64,000 bases of DNA from Caldifarciminota bacterium (GCA_016934635.1 JAFGSK010000003.1:62001-126000), one strand, 5' to 3'. Positions 8,927-18,707 are shown, counted from the stretch's first letter. Numbers and translations are program-made. Notes: generated by a model from the sequence alone, not told the origin.

Positions 8927-10972
8927 ATGGTTAGGAAGCTTGCAGCCCTCTGGGTATTAATGGTCGTGGTCACGCCAGCTATCCAGACGGCATACGCACC
9001 TAAAATAAATGGGGAAAAAACTCTTTGGTGCGAAACAGAGAATCCTTTAGAGTTATCAAGCTGGGGAAGCGGAATGAGTTATTCAGCAGAGGCTTTGACG
9101 GCTCCTGGAGAAAGGTGTGCAGGGGTAACCTCTTACGACCATCAACAGAACGGCAGCCAGGGGAATAGGGTCGTCCCTTACAAAGATACCTGCGTACACG
9201 TATGTTGGACCTATTCGATTGATACGAGCGGTTCACATGACCACAAGGATCGCGCGGTCTATTGGAATGTTTGGTCAAATACCGCCCAAATCTTTTTTTC
9301 TAAAATAGGTGTAAAAGCCTCCGGGGTACTCAGGGCAGGTTATACCACCATGGGAGTATTACCTGATGGCAAAGCTTTAGTGGCTTTCCACGAACGACAA
9401 TCTGAACTTTCCACCGATGATCACTACTCGGTTCTTGCAATTGAGGCAGGGGCAGGTTACCGCGTATTTATGAGTGCTGAAAAGGTTAGCCTTAATAGAT
9501 CTCTAGGCGATTTTCCTGTCTGGCCTCACATAGTGGTCGGTTCTGACGGTGTGATTCATATCGTTTCATGCAATCACGATTCACTAAATCCAGGCGTAAG
9601 CTACTCTCGTTCGATTGACCAGGGTGGTTCATTTACCGAATGGTTCGGGCTCTGTAAATACGAAGGTTCGGATGTCGGACTGGCCGTATCTGATGACGGC
9701 AAGAAGATAGCTGTATCCTGGGTTGAAAAGGTCGAAGAGAATTTTAACCTAATTGGACACGTTCTTTACATGGAGTCAACAGACGGAGGTTTGACCTGGC
9801 AGGAGCCTTTATCCATCACCGCAGATATTTACCCCTCGTCTTTCCCTATGGACGATGCGTTGTTTCAAGCCTGGGCTTACTTGGGTACACCTGATGCGGT
9901 TTACGATATGAACAATAACCTCCATATAGTTTTTCAGGAAGCTTTCTGGAATCATGGAACCGACGACAAGTATTGGCTAAATACTCATTTCTTTAGCCGT
10001 ATCGTGCACTGGAGCCAGGCTACAGATGAGTTCAGCATAGCCTCGGGTAGATTCGGAACCTACGACGCCATCTTTGTCGATGAAGAAACCGGAGAACCCT
10101 ATCTCGACACCACCCTTTACGACATGGCATGGTGGGGCGCTGACGGTGGGTCAAATGGCGCACTTAACAATAATGAGTACCGGATAGGATGCTGGAAGCC
10201 TCAGATTGCAGTCTGGGAAGATAACATAGTGGTTGCATTTTGCGGTAATCGCAATCGCAAAGACTTGAGTGTAGCGGGAACAACCAACAGCGAGATATAC
10301 GTCACCGTATCAGACGATGGCGGTAGAACATGGAAGCCTATCAAGGACTTTGACTACGAAGGGAACCGACACTGGTGGCAGGCGCATCGAGGATGTCTCA
10401 ACAACGTTACATGGACCGCTACACCTGAAGCGAGAAAAGGTTACTGTGCAGATGAGGACAATCTTTCCATCTGGCCAAAGGTCTCTTCGGACGGTATTCT
10501 CCATATGACTTATATCAAGGACCTTTTTTCAGGCCCGGCTATTCCGATAAGCAAAGAGTATCCGACTGCAGGATACTACACCACTAATCCGGTCATGTAT
10601 CTGCCCCTTAAGCTCGGTGTCGGTTCGGTTTCCGGAACATTCAATCCAGACGGAACCCATTACCCGGTTGTCGGAATAGTTGAAGACCCAATTCATACCG
10701 ACATTCATCCGATTGAATTGTCAGGCTCGAACATCATATCGAATTCTGTATCTTTCAATGTATCTGTTCCAGGAGAGATCGGGTACGTAAAGCTCTTTGA
10801 TGCGTCCGGAGCGCTCGTTAAGACATTGCACGAAGGGAGGTTCTTCGAGTGCCAGACCCTAACCTGGGACGGCACCGATACCAACGGTAATAAGGTTGCT
10901 CAAGGCGTTTACTTTTATTCCTTTGTTACGCCTGAGTACAGAAAGAACGGACGTTTGATCCTGGTTCGTTAA
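8927..10972 (+). CDS. secreted Asp-box (BNR) beta-propeller protein, paralogue 2
   Basis: This 681-residue protein starts at the ATG at 8927, five bases after GAAGGAGG. An in-frame TTG 15 bp upstream overlaps that site and is unlikely to be used. It has a signal peptide (LAALWVLMVVVTPAIQTAYA), the shared YDHQQNGSQGNRVVP block, and Asp boxes SRSIDQGGSF, ESTDGGLTW and VSDDGGRTW. A FlgD-like C-terminal domain ends in VRYG-free GRLILVR. It is collinear with paralogue 1 over its whole length and clearly arose by tandem duplication. Function is unknown beyond extracellular recognition or degradation of a polymer. The last ~37 residues are almost identical to those of paralogue 3. Confidence 0.8.
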   Translation: MVRKLAALWVLMVVVTPAIQTAYAPKINGEKTLWCETENPLELSSWGSGMSYSAEALTAPGERCAGVTSYDHQQNGSQGNRVVPYKDTCVHVCWTYSIDTSGSHDHKDRAVYWNVWSNTAQIFFSKIGVKASGVLRAGYTTMGVLPDGKALVAFHERQSELSTDDHYSVLAIEAGAGYRVFMSAEKVSLNRSLGDFPVWPHIVVGSDGVIHIVSCNHDSLNPGVSYSRSIDQGGSFTEWFGLCKYEGSDVGLAVSDDGKKIAVSWVEKVEENFNLIGHVLYMESTDGGLTWQEPLSITADIYPSSFPMDDALFQAWAYLGTPDAVYDMNNNLHIVFQEAFWNHGTDDKYWLNTHFFSRIVHWSQATDEFSIASGRFGTYDAIFVDEETGEPYLDTTLYDMAWWGADGGSNGALNNNEYRIGCWKPQIAVWEDNIVVAFCGNRNRKDLSVAGTTNSEIYVTVSDDGGRTWKPIKDFDYEGNRHWWQAHRGCLNNVTWTATPEARKGYCADEDNLSIWPKVSSDGILHMTYIKDLFSGPAIPISKEYPTAGYYTTNPVMYLPLKLGVGSVSGTFNPDGTHYPVVGIVEDPIHTDIHPIELSGSNIISNSVSFNVSVPGEIGYVKLFDASGALVKTLHEGRFFECQTLTWDGTDTNGNKVAQGVYFYSFVTPEYRKNGRLILVR

Positions 10973-11089
10973 TCCGGGATCTTCAATCTGAAGCGGCCGG
11001 ATGCGCCTTGACTTGCCGGGCCGGATGGTTAGCATATATCAAGACCCTGGCTTACGCGTCTGGCCGCATGAAATCCAGAGGAGGTTAAG

Positions 11090-12970
11090 ATGCGAAAGAC
11101 AACTTTGATACTCGTGATGTTCGTCGTCACGGCAGCAGCCGCAGAAGGCGAGGAACAGGCAGGCATTACCACCTACGACCATCAGGGTAACGGCAACCAG
11201 GGCAACCGGGTGGTTCCCTTGGGTGATAGGGTAGATGTATGCTGGACACACTCGGAATCAGAAGAATCTGGTTTCCCTGACCGCAGTGTCAAGTTGAATA
11301 GATGGTTAACAGAAGATGAAGTGTTCCTTTGGGAAGACGGCATAAAGACCTCGGGAGAACACAAAGCCGGATATCCAACAATGGGAGTCCTTCCCGACGG
11401 TCGTGCGGTTATTGCCTTCCATCAGCAACTCACGGCGGAGCCAGGTTCAGAAATAGTCTGTAAGGTTGTTGTCGAGACTGCTCCTGGTTTTGGTATATTC
11501 AATACACCGGTGGTGATCGATCCTGAACCGGTTGAAGGCGGGTATCCTATATGGCCTCACTTGGTCGCAGGATCGGATAGTGTAATCCATATCGTGGTCC
11601 GGGTACCAAACGATCCGGGTGAAGCAAATCCCATATGCTATTCACGCTCTACAGATCAAGGCTTAACCTTTAGTTCATGGATCCCTCTTGTTGCAGATGC
11701 CGAGGATGCAGCCGTTGCAGTAAGCAGAGACGGAGTCAAGGTTGCCGTTGCTTGGGTAGAAAAGATAGACGAAGCTTTGGGTGCCGGACACCTGATGTAT
11801 ATCGAATCCTTGGATCATGGCCTGACCTGGAATGAGCCTGTCTGGGTGACCCAGGGGCGCTACCTGGATTCCTTCCCGGTACACGATACCACATGGCGAA
11901 TCTACGCAAAGACCAGCAATGTTGATATAGCTTATGACAACAACGATGATCTTCATGCGGCGTTTGCAGAAGGGCGTTACCTTCATAAAGCACCCGGCGA
12001 ATTTGAAACAAATGTTGGAAGTTTCAGCAGAATCATCCACTGGGATGAAACCAGTGACAGTTTCAGCCGTCCGTCAGGGCGGTACGGGACTTACAGATGG
12101 ATTACCGATGAAGAATACCCAGTTATCGATACTGCCTTGAACCATCAGGGCTGGTGGGGTGCCAATTCTGAAATATGGAACAGAGATGACCGATACTGCG
12201 GAGCATGGAATCCTCAACTGGCCTTCTGGGGTGATACGATAGTTGTTTCATTTGGCGGCAATAGACTGCCCTGGGATTTGAGTATTGCTTACTGTGTCAA
12301 CGGTGAAATCTACGTTACCGTTTCTGAAGATAATGGGTACAATTGGAAGCCGCTTGAGGGTTTTGATTGGGATGAATCCTTTAACCGCAATAATTGGTGG
12401 CGATATCACATGGCTTATGTAACCAACGTAACGAATACACAAACACCTGACGCTCGACAGGGTTTTTGCGCTGACGAAGATTTTCACTCGGTTTGGCCGT
12501 GGATTGGGGATGACAGTATCCTTCACGTTACTTACCTCAAGGATCTCTTTTCAGGACCAGCGTTGACAGGTTTTTCAACAGAAGGTTACTATACCGACAA
12601 TCCTGTAATGTATTTGCCTGTCAAGTTAAGGGTAGGTAAAGTATACGGTATACCCCCGGAAGATACAATACCGGCAGTTAAAGACAATTATGTTTCCCCA
12701 ACTTGCAGGATTGAAGTAGCAGGCCCTAATCTGTTTTCTCATAGGGTTTCTTTCAATGTAACCGGTTCTTTAACTCAAGGTTTCTTGAAGGTCTTCGATG
12801 CCGCCGGGGCACTCGTGAAGACCGTATTCGAAGGCGGGTTTACCGATTCCCAGACCCTCACCTGGGACGGCACCGATACCTACGGCAGCAAGGTTGCCCA
12901 GGGCGTGTATTTCTACTCGTTCGTTACGCCTGAGTACAGGAAAAACGGAAGATTGATTCTTATCCGTTAG
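11090..12970 (+). CDS. secreted Asp-box (BNR) beta-propeller protein, paralogue 3
   Basis: This 626-residue protein starts at an ATG preceded by GAGGAGG. The signal peptide is LILVMFVVTAAAAEG. It lacks the ~55-residue segment between signal peptide and YDHQ block that paralogues 1 and 2 have, so YDHQGNGNQGNRVVP begins near residue 27. Asp boxes include SRSTDQGLTF, ESLDHGLTW and VSEDNGYNW. The C-terminal FlgD-like domain (LTWDGTDTYGSKVAQGVYFY...GRLILIR) differs from that of paralogue 2 at only about three of the last 37 residues, although the codons differ more. The gene follows paralogue 2 by 117 bp with no strong promoter seen between them, so the two may be co-transcribed. Confidence 0.8.
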   Translation: MRKTTLILVMFVVTAAAAEGEEQAGITTYDHQGNGNQGNRVVPLGDRVDVCWTHSESEESGFPDRSVKLNRWLTEDEVFLWEDGIKTSGEHKAGYPTMGVLPDGRAVIAFHQQLTAEPGSEIVCKVVVETAPGFGIFNTPVVIDPEPVEGGYPIWPHLVAGSDSVIHIVVRVPNDPGEANPICYSRSTDQGLTFSSWIPLVADAEDAAVAVSRDGVKVAVAWVEKIDEALGAGHLMYIESLDHGLTWNEPVWVTQGRYLDSFPVHDTTWRIYAKTSNVDIAYDNNDDLHAAFAEGRYLHKAPGEFETNVGSFSRIIHWDETSDSFSRPSGRYGTYRWITDEEYPVIDTALNHQGWWGANSEIWNRDDRYCGAWNPQLAFWGDTIVVSFGGNRLPWDLSIAYCVNGEIYVTVSEDNGYNWKPLEGFDWDESFNRNNWWRYHMAYVTNVTNTQTPDARQGFCADEDFHSVWPWIGDDSILHVTYLKDLFSGPALTGFSTEGYYTDNPVMYLPVKLRVGKVYGIPPEDTIPAVKDNYVSPTCRIEVAGPNLFSHRVSFNVTGSLTQGFLKVFDAAGALVKTVFEGGFTDSQTLTWDGTDTYGSKVAQGVYFYSFVTPEYRKNGRLILIR

Positions 12971-13097
12971 AAAGGTTGGATAGGGGAGGTAAAGAGATAA
13001 ACAAGAGGGAGTATTTGATACACGAGCGTCTAATCTTTATTCCCGGTGTCTCTGTGATTCCTTCCTGATCCCTCTTAGAACACTTGAGAGGGTGTGT

Positions 13098-13832
13098 TCA
13101 GGAGTGACTCTCCAGGATACGGTTAAGTGCTGCAAGAACCTTGGCTATCCTGACCGGGGATTTCATCTGCTTATCGTACTGCTCTTTGAGAAAAGGCAGG
13201 GCCTTTTTGCCGAAGCGCTCCGCAAGAAGATCAAACTGGGCTACCCTCACGTCAACCGGGACCTTTGGATCGGTGGTTCTTTCGCAGAGCGTTCGGAAAC
13301 GGTCCTCCTCTGAAAGGGGCTTTCCGCAGCACTTTTCAGCATCCAGCAGAACTTCCTCTTTGCAGTGAGGACAGATTATGGTTTGGCTTGCACGAGAGAA
13401 AAGCTCGTCGTAGAAGAATCGAATACGCGGGCGCTTGGAGAAAAGAAAGAACGCTATCCATAGTACGGAAAGGATGATACCTGCCAGGTTATAGATGTTA
13501 AAAGGTCCGAGAAAAAGTTCCACTGCGGAAAAAACAGCCATTCCACCCAGGAAACAGAGTATAATCGTCCAGGCGAAGGGGCGTCTGACGAAGAGAAGAA
13601 ACACAACCCCGGCGTGAAGCAGGGCAAACACAATAAGAATCGCAGGGAGCGTGTTTTGGGAGATTATGTCCAATACACCGCCTACGTACATGAGCGGGAA
13701 TAGCTTGGCGAGCAATCCCACGATAAGGATGACTGCGGCTCCTTGTTGAAGCAGGAAGAGCCAGCCCAGAAACTTAAACTCACCCTGGCCTTTGGCTTCT
13801 TCAGGCGAGTAATCCTCCAATAGAGCGTTCAT
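13098..13832 (-). CDS. membrane protein with zinc-ribbon-like motif, in trehalose operon
   Basis: This 244-residue protein has about four transmembrane segments in its first 135 residues. A soluble C-terminal part follows, containing CPHC...CC (residues ~162-180), which resembles half of a zinc ribbon, and then a charged helical tail of about 60 residues. It starts at an ATG after TAGGAG, 8 bp downstream of otsB, and so is probably in the otsA-otsB transcript. I do not recognise the family. A role linked to osmotic or trehalose physiology is only suggested by position. Confidence 0.6.
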   Translation of the reverse strand: MNALLEDYSPEEAKGQGEFKFLGWLFLLQQGAAVILIVGLLAKLFPLMYVGGVLDIISQNTLPAILIVFALLHAGVVFLLFVRRPFAWTIILCFLGGMAVFSAVELFLGPFNIYNLAGIILSVLWIAFFLFSKRPRIRFFYDELFSRASQTIICPHCKEEVLLDAEKCCGKPLSEEDRFRTLCERTTDPKVPVDVRVAQFDLLAERFGKKALPFLKEQYDKQMKSPVRIAKVLAALNRILESHS

Positions 13833-13840
13833 TACTACTC

Positions 13841-14608
13841 CTATGCAAGTAATTCTTTTATAAGTTGCACAACTTCAGCAGGCGAAGCAAGCACGAAGTT
13901 TGCTTCTTTAGCGATCTTTTGTCCTACGGCAACCTTCAGCGAGTTCTCAGGCAGGGCCGTAAACGCGTCCAGATCGGTCGTATCATCCCCAAAGTAAGCC
14001 ACAAGAGCCCCGTCAGAGGGCAGGAAGTTTTCCGCCAGAAACTCTACTGCAATCCCTTTGTGCATTCCTGAAGGTCGTAATTCCAGCACCGCTTTACCTT
14101 CTATTATCTCCATCTCTTCGTAGTTCGACAGTTGCTCTGCCCGGCTGTAAAACTCTTCCTGCGCATGTTCGATTGTCGTTTTATCAGCCAATCTATAATG
14201 CATGGCAACGGCACACCCCTTGTGCTCGATAATTATTCCGGGCCAGTCCGACAATTCCTCAAGGCTGGCTGCAAACTCATCAAGATCGCGTTGGATATCC
14301 TCGTCGTCAAGGATGGATTGTTCGACTTCGCCAGGCATCTGAAGTTCGCAACCGTGACAGCCGGCAAATGCCAGAAGAATGTTAGCAGGTATGTATTCCT
14401 GCAACTCGATAAGACTGCGCCCACTCAAGATCGCAACGTTGATTGAAGGTCGTTCGACAAGTTTCCTTAAAAGAAGCTTGAGGTCCGGCGGCATCACTAT
14501 TCTGTCAGGTGTAGGCGCTATATCAACAAGGGTTCCGTCGAAATCAAATAACAATAGCAAGCCTTTACTTGACTTGAGAAGTTCCAATATTTTTTCCTTT
14601 TGAGTCAT
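13841..14608 (-). CDS. otsB: trehalose-6-phosphate phosphatase
   Basis: OtsB removes phosphate from trehalose 6-phosphate. The 255-residue HAD-superfamily protein has motif I FDFDGTLVDI with Asp22 and Asp24, motif II in VAILSGRS, a Lys in IEGKAVLELRP, and motif IV GDDTTDLDAF. The cap carries the usual trehalose-phosphatase pattern around IEHKGCAVAMHYR. The start lies 1 bp after the otsA stop, indicating tight coupling. Length and motif order are standard. Confidence 0.94.
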   Translation of the reverse strand: MTQKEKILELLKSSKGLLLLFDFDGTLVDIAPTPDRIVMPPDLKLLLRKLVERPSINVAILSGRSLIELQEYIPANILLAFAGCHGCELQMPGEVEQSILDDEDIQRDLDEFAASLEELSDWPGIIIEHKGCAVAMHYRLADKTTIEHAQEEFYSRAEQLSNYEEMEIIEGKAVLELRPSGMHKGIAVEFLAENFLPSDGALVAYFGDDTTDLDAFTALPENSLKVAVGQKIAKEANFVLASPAEVVQLIKELLA

Positions 14609-14609
14609 A

Positions 14610-16079
14610 CTATCGTCTCCGTTTTGTACCTACGGTTTTTTTATTCGGTAAATCGCCACGTAGCCTTTCCAGAAAAGCCTCGCCCCACTTGCCCACGGTG
14701 CGTCTTTTTAATCTGTTTCGCATAGCTTCCATCCGGATCATACGTTCGACCTTACTCATATTAATAGCCTCCAGCAGCCCGTTCTTGATAGATGGAATGC
14801 TGTGAGGATTAACGATCACGGCTTCTTTCATTTCCTCTGCCGCGCCTGCGAATTCAGAAAGAACGAGCATGCCTTTATCTGGTGATTGGGTCGCCGCATA
14901 CTCCTTGGCGATGAGATTCATGCCGTCCCGCAAAGGAGTAACAAGACAAACATCCGCAGCCAGATAGTAGGTAACGAGTTCTTCGAAAGGAAACGACCTG
15001 AAATAGTAACGAATCGGCGTCCATGCCGCTTTTGAAAACTTACCATTGATACGTCCAACTGCATTCTCTACTTCATGCTGCATCCTGCGATACTCCGGTA
15101 ACTGGATACGGCTGGGAACCGATATCTGCACAAAGGAAAGTTTACCGATGAAGCGAGGATTTTCCTCAAGCAGTTTTTCAATGGCCTCGAGTCGTTCGGG
15201 GATGCCCTTTGAGTAATCAAGCCTGTCAACACCGAGGATTATACGTTTGCTTCCAATCTCCGAGCGAATGCGTTTTGCAGCGTTGATGGTTTGTTCTTCT
15301 TGAGTCAACTTCTGGATACGGTAGTAATCTATACCCATGGGAAAGGCTGAAACCCTTACGCTGTGTTTGTTTCGGACAAGCCCTTTTGAAAAGGAGACAT
15401 CCCTTGCTAAAAGATTCTCCACCGCGTGCAGGAGGTTTTTAACGTAGGAATTGCAGTGAAATCCAACGAGGTCTGATCCAAGCAGGCCTTTCAGGAAATC
15501 CCTTCGCCAGGGTAGGGTGCGGAAGAGATCGAGAGGAGGAAATGGGATGTGCCAGAAAAAACCGATGCGTGAAGTAACACGAAGATTGCGGAGCATTTGA
15601 GGAACAAGCGCCAGGTGATAATCATTTACCCAAATCAGATCCGAAGGTCTGGCCTCGACTGCGACCGCTTCGGCGAATTTCCGGTTGACCTTAAAATAGC
15701 CTTCCCAGTCAGCCTCCTGAAAAATAGTTCTGCCAAGGAAGTTATGCGCCAAAGGCCAAAGTGTGCTGTTAGAGAACCCGAGATAGAAATGACGTATTTC
15801 TTCCTGATCAAGCGGGATGAGCTTGAGATCGAAGGTGGGATTATCAGGCGGTATTCGGCATATGTCGCATTCGGCAGGGGCGTTTCCCCATGCAACCCAC
15901 ATTCCCTGGGTAGAGGCAAGTACCGGTTCGAGTCCGGTGACCATTCCGCTGACGTTACGGATCATACGGATTTCCCCGTCAAGGGATTCAAGATGGTACG
16001 GACTTCTGTTCGATACCACTATCAGGCGCGGCCTGCGTATCTTCTGCCGCGCTTTGGGCTTGGTGCGGTTGTAAGCCAC
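14610..16079 (-). CDS. otsA: trehalose-6-phosphate synthase (GT20)
   Basis: OtsA transfers glucose from a nucleotide sugar to glucose 6-phosphate. The 489-residue GT20 protein shows [73 protein letters not shown] and [13 protein letters not shown] with SEFAGAAEE. Two positions differ from E. coli OtsA: NDYHL instead of HDYHL, and SGMVTGL where AGGLxxGL is usual. Donor or acceptor preference could therefore differ (glucosylglycerol-phosphate synthase is a related alternative). The adjacent phosphatase supports trehalose. The only in-frame start before the catalytic domain is GTG at 16079, which lies almost exactly at the predicted transcription start, so the mRNA may be leaderless. Confidence 0.9.
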   Translation of the reverse strand: MAYNRTKPKARQKIRRPRLIVVSNRSPYHLESLDGEIRMIRNVSGMVTGLEPVLASTQGMWVAWGNAPAECDICRIPPDNPTFDLKLIPLDQEEIRHFYLGFSNSTLWPLAHNFLGRTIFQEADWEGYFKVNRKFAEAVAVEARPSDLIWVNDYHLALVPQMLRNLRVTSRIGFFWHIPFPPLDLFRTLPWRRDFLKGLLGSDLVGFHCNSYVKNLLHAVENLLARDVSFSKGLVRNKHSVRVSAFPMGIDYYRIQKLTQEEQTINAAKRIRSEIGSKRIILGVDRLDYSKGIPERLEAIEKLLEENPRFIGKLSFVQISVPSRIQLPEYRRMQHEVENAVGRINGKFSKAAWTPIRYYFRSFPFEELVTYYLAADVCLVTPLRDGMNLIAKEYAATQSPDKGMLVLSEFAGAAEEMKEAVIVNPHSIPSIKNGLLEAINMSKVERMIRMEAMRNRLKRRTVGKWGEAFLERLRGDLPNKKTVGTKRRR

Positions 16080-16084
16080 GCATC

Positions 16085-16112
16085 ATCCTAATACGGAAAT
16101 ACCCCTTGTCAA
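16085..16112 (-). promoter_or_regulatory. promoter of the otsA-otsB operon
   Basis: On the minus strand TTGACA (16112-16107) and TAGGAT (16090-16085) are 16 bp apart. The expected start is near 16078, at the GTG start codon of otsA. Confidence 0.65.
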
Positions 16113-16189
16113 GTACCCTGGGGGAATTTCAGGATTTAAAGATTAGAAGATTGAGTCTCGTGGGTAGCAGCCACGCGTCGGTTCTTTCT

Positions 16190-16235
16190 GGAGGCAACTG
16201 TGTCGCCTTCACTCGCTGCAACCTGCGCCCGCAGC
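16190..16235 (+). repeat. 46-bp dispersed repeat, copy 1
   Basis: About 41 of 46 bases match the reverse complement of 38938-38983, which lies in the 5' end of the methyltransferase frame. This copy sits in the non-coding stretch 16113-16342 upstream of otsA, just before a heptamer array. Confidence 0.75.
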
Positions 16236-16255
16236 GCGTGTTTCAATCTCTCTTG

Positions 16256-16340
16256 CCGTAGGCCGTCAGCCGTAAGCTGTGAGCGGTCAGCGGTAAGCTG
16301 TATATCCTGCACTTCTCGCGGTAAGCTGTTTGTCGTAGAA
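16256..16340 (+). repeat. period-7 tandem array (consensus CNGTNAG), array 1
   Basis: From 16256 the sequence reads as consecutive heptamers: CCGTAGG, CCGTCAG, CCGTAAG, CTGTGAG, CGGTCAG, CGGTAAG, CTGTATA. After a 14-bp interruption it resumes at 16319 with CGGTAAG, CTGTTTG, TCGTAGA. The same degenerate heptamer recurs at 34243, 35364 and 44466. Confidence 0.8.
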
Positions 16341-16342
16341 GT

Positions 16343-16371
16343 TAAAAAAGGCCGGTTCGAGACCGGCCTTT
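16343..16371 (-). terminator. terminator of the C25 protease gene
   Basis: On the minus strand the stem AAAGGCCGGT/ACCGGCCTTT with a 5-nt loop (16371-16347) runs into six T, 18 bp after the stop codon at 16389. Confidence 0.88.
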
Positions 16372-16388
16372 CGACTTATTCGATAAAG

Positions 16389-18650
16389 CTATTTTACTAT
16401 TACTGCCTTGGCAGTACGTGTAAATCCGTCAGCTTTCAGGGTCATGAAGTATGAGCCTGACGCAAGATCAGCGGTGTCCCAGTCAAGGGAGTGTGTGCCT
16501 GCTGCGGTATAACCTTTCACAAGGGTTTCAACTTTACGACCGACAGCATCCCAAACCTCCAGACAAACTGAAGTCTCAGCAGGAAGACTGAATGTAACCT
16601 TGTGATTTAAATCAACCTGCAGGTTAGCCGTTGCTGCAATCAGTTTTTCTTCCTCTATACCGATGGGCAGATTCCCGTTTCTTCCGTAATGACGCAACGA
16701 AGGATCACCGAATATTACGTGTTCGTAGGTGTTTATGTAACGCTGCCAGGTGGATTTTTCCTGGTTGAAGTACTGAAGCCTTCCTGCATCGACAGCGTCG
16801 CCCAGAACATAATCGTAGGTTTCAGATTTCTTCAAGTAGTTTTCCAGAACGTAATAGTAGAGACCGTTCTGTCCTCCGTCTTCGGCGCTTAGCCATCCAT
16901 ATTTTCCAAGGGCCGAACGTGTATGGGCGACAACCGCCACAGAGCCGAAATCGAGTAGCGACTGTGCAAGGCAGGTCTTAGAATCAGGTTTTCCATTCAG
17001 ACACGAAAGCAGGAAGCCCACGCTTCCCTCGTCGGCGGTTTCAAACTTCCAGGTATCGCCAGTATTTAGGGCCAGCTTTGCTTCGATGTCAAGACCCTCT
17101 TCCGGTATTCCATCGCCGTCATCGTGCCAGACGGTGCGAAAGAAGCTGTCTTCCCATCCGTGATTATTTTCGACGAAGATACCCTCATTCCCTTTCAGGG
17201 CATCTACAAGGTTGGATCTGGTAAAGTCTGCATCGCATGTATAAGGTGATATCCCATCACCTTCTTTTTCATAAAGTGTAGTGGCATTGGAACGATCGAT
17301 AATGCCGTTATCCATAAGATGCTCCATGTAATAGCTGGCGTCGAATCCTGGACCACCGTTGCCGTTCTGGTTAGGGAACCACAGGATGCCTCCGGCAAGT
17401 ACTGAGGTTTGTTTGAAAGGGTCGTCCTTTGTATACTCGAATAGCCAGATGCGTTCGAGTATGGCAGCTATTTCCTCCGGGTCGGAATTGTTGATGCGGC
17501 CTACGTGAAGCTCCATCTCGAAGTCAGGTTCGTCCTGAGGGTCATAAAACCCGACGTAACTCATAACCTCTCCAAAGTAGGAATCACCGTCCTTATTCCA
17601 CGATTCATTGTCAGGAAGGGAAAGGTCACCGTAGTAAAGATCAGAGGGAGGTTTGTTATCTGATTCGGACCTGCAGTTATTGTTAAAAGGTGTCATAACC
17701 TTCATGGGAATGTCCCAGTCGTGACCGATTATGAAAAGGTAATCGTAGTCGGCAGCGTTTGCCCTGAGCCAGTTGCGTATCTTTTGTTCTGTGCCTTGAC
17801 CTTGGGTCGAAGCGGTGATATCTTCAGAGGTAACAACTGTGGTTTGGAAACCTGCATTGCCTTTCCACTCACGGAGCCAACATATTTTCGCCTCTGCGGA
17901 ATTTTTTAACCTGTTAGTAGTCAGAATAAGCATACGAGGTGTAGCCAGCAAACGGTTTTCTGGTTGATACCACTCCCTGGCCTGGGCTTTATTGTAGATA
18001 TGCTCAGGGATATCGGAGTATATCGTACCTTGTCTGAGGAATCGAGAGATGAATTCCGCATGTTCCTCATCTACCGGCTCGTAATGCATATCCACTGCGA
18101 TATCCTTGGCAAAAGAAACACAAGAGGTTACAGGATCATAGAAGAACGGATAAAGGGTCACGGTTACAAGGGAATACTCTCGGCGTTCTGCCTGAGAATG
18201 CACTTCGCCGTATATGGGAGAAAGTATCTCTTGTCCGGAGTATACACTTGCCTTGGTCCGAGAATAGAGGTCCATTAGTTCTTCATTGAGGGGATTTGAT
18301 GCAGAAACGGACATAGGCGGAAGGCTGGCCTCAATCAGGTATTTACCTTCGATTGCGCTGCGGGTACCTGAGAAAGCTATGCTTTCAAGCCTTGTACCGG
18401 GCGGCAAGGCGAAGGTGTAAGTCATGACAGGTAAACGGGGATAACCTATTTGTTCGCTGTAACTCGAATTATCTGTGTTAAATGATATTCTTGCTTCACC
18501 GTTTTCCAGGGATCGGATCTCGTATGTAGGCATGGTGAAATTGAAGCTGAGTTCGCCCTTCGTGGTGCACAATTCCATCTCAGCTTTTGTACTTGCTCCC
18601 AAGGGAAGCATTATTAGAACAACTCCCATAACTATGAATGCTTTTTTCAT
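16389..18650 (-). CDS. secreted gingipain-like cysteine protease (Peptidase C25) with C-terminal sorting domain
   Basis: This 753-residue exoprotein has a signal peptide (FIVMGVVLIMLPLGAS), an N-terminal prodomain-like region (about 25-235) and a caspase-like C25 domain (about 236-650). The likely catalytic dyad is His497 in VENNHGW and Cys550 in GFLLSCLNG, matching the HG and C(L/V)NG surroundings in gingipains. GDPSLRHYG near 650 is another conserved C25 block. The last ~85 residues (VSFSLPAE-like strands, WDAVGRKVETL, HSLDWDTADLASGSYFMTL, KAVIVK) form a type IX-style sorting domain. A promoter lies at 18708-18735 and a terminator follows. The protease probably acts outside the cell. Whether it matures other surface proteins, as gingipains do, cannot be told from sequence. 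Confidence 0.87.
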   Translation of the reverse strand: MKKAFIVMGVVLIMLPLGASTKAEMELCTTKGELSFNFTMPTYEIRSLENGEARISFNTDNSSYSEQIGYPRLPVMTYTFALPPGTRLESIAFSGTRSAIEGKYLIEASLPPMSVSASNPLNEELMDLYSRTKASVYSGQEILSPIYGEVHSQAERREYSLVTVTLYPFFYDPVTSCVSFAKDIAVDMHYEPVDEEHAEFISRFLRQGTIYSDIPEHIYNKAQAREWYQPENRLLATPRMLILTTNRLKNSAEAKICWLREWKGNAGFQTTVVTSEDITASTQGQGTEQKIRNWLRANAADYDYLFIIGHDWDIPMKVMTPFNNNCRSESDNKPPSDLYYGDLSLPDNESWNKDGDSYFGEVMSYVGFYDPQDEPDFEMELHVGRINNSDPEEIAAILERIWLFEYTKDDPFKQTSVLAGGILWFPNQNGNGGPGFDASYYMEHLMDNGIIDRSNATTLYEKEGDGISPYTCDADFTRSNLVDALKGNEGIFVENNHGWEDSFFRTVWHDDGDGIPEEGLDIEAKLALNTGDTWKFETADEGSVGFLLSCLNGKPDSKTCLAQSLLDFGSVAVVAHTRSALGKYGWLSAEDGGQNGLYYYVLENYLKKSETYDYVLGDAVDAGRLQYFNQEKSTWQRYINTYEHVIFGDPSLRHYGRNGNLPIGIEEEKLIAATANLQVDLNHKVTFSLPAETSVCLEVWDAVGRKVETLVKGYTAAGTHSLDWDTADLASGSYFMTLKADGFTRTAKAVIVK

Positions 18651-18707
18651 AAGTTCCTCCTTAGATTGGTCAGAAATGGCATCTGCAATTCGTCTTTCAA
18701 TTACCCT

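Noticed and set aside
10981-11089. Separate promoter for the third propeller gene
   Set aside because: A TTGACT at ~11008 has no acceptable -10 at 16-18 bp (best is TAGCAT), so I did not list it.
6509-12970. Calling the three paralogues sialidases
   Set aside because: Asp boxes are present, but I cannot find the Arg triad, Tyr and Asp of sialidases, and Asp boxes occur in many non-enzymatic propellers.
16256-16340. Phased repeats resembling a CRISPR array
   Set aside because: The unit is only 7 bp, degenerate and without spacers, and there are no cas genes in the window.
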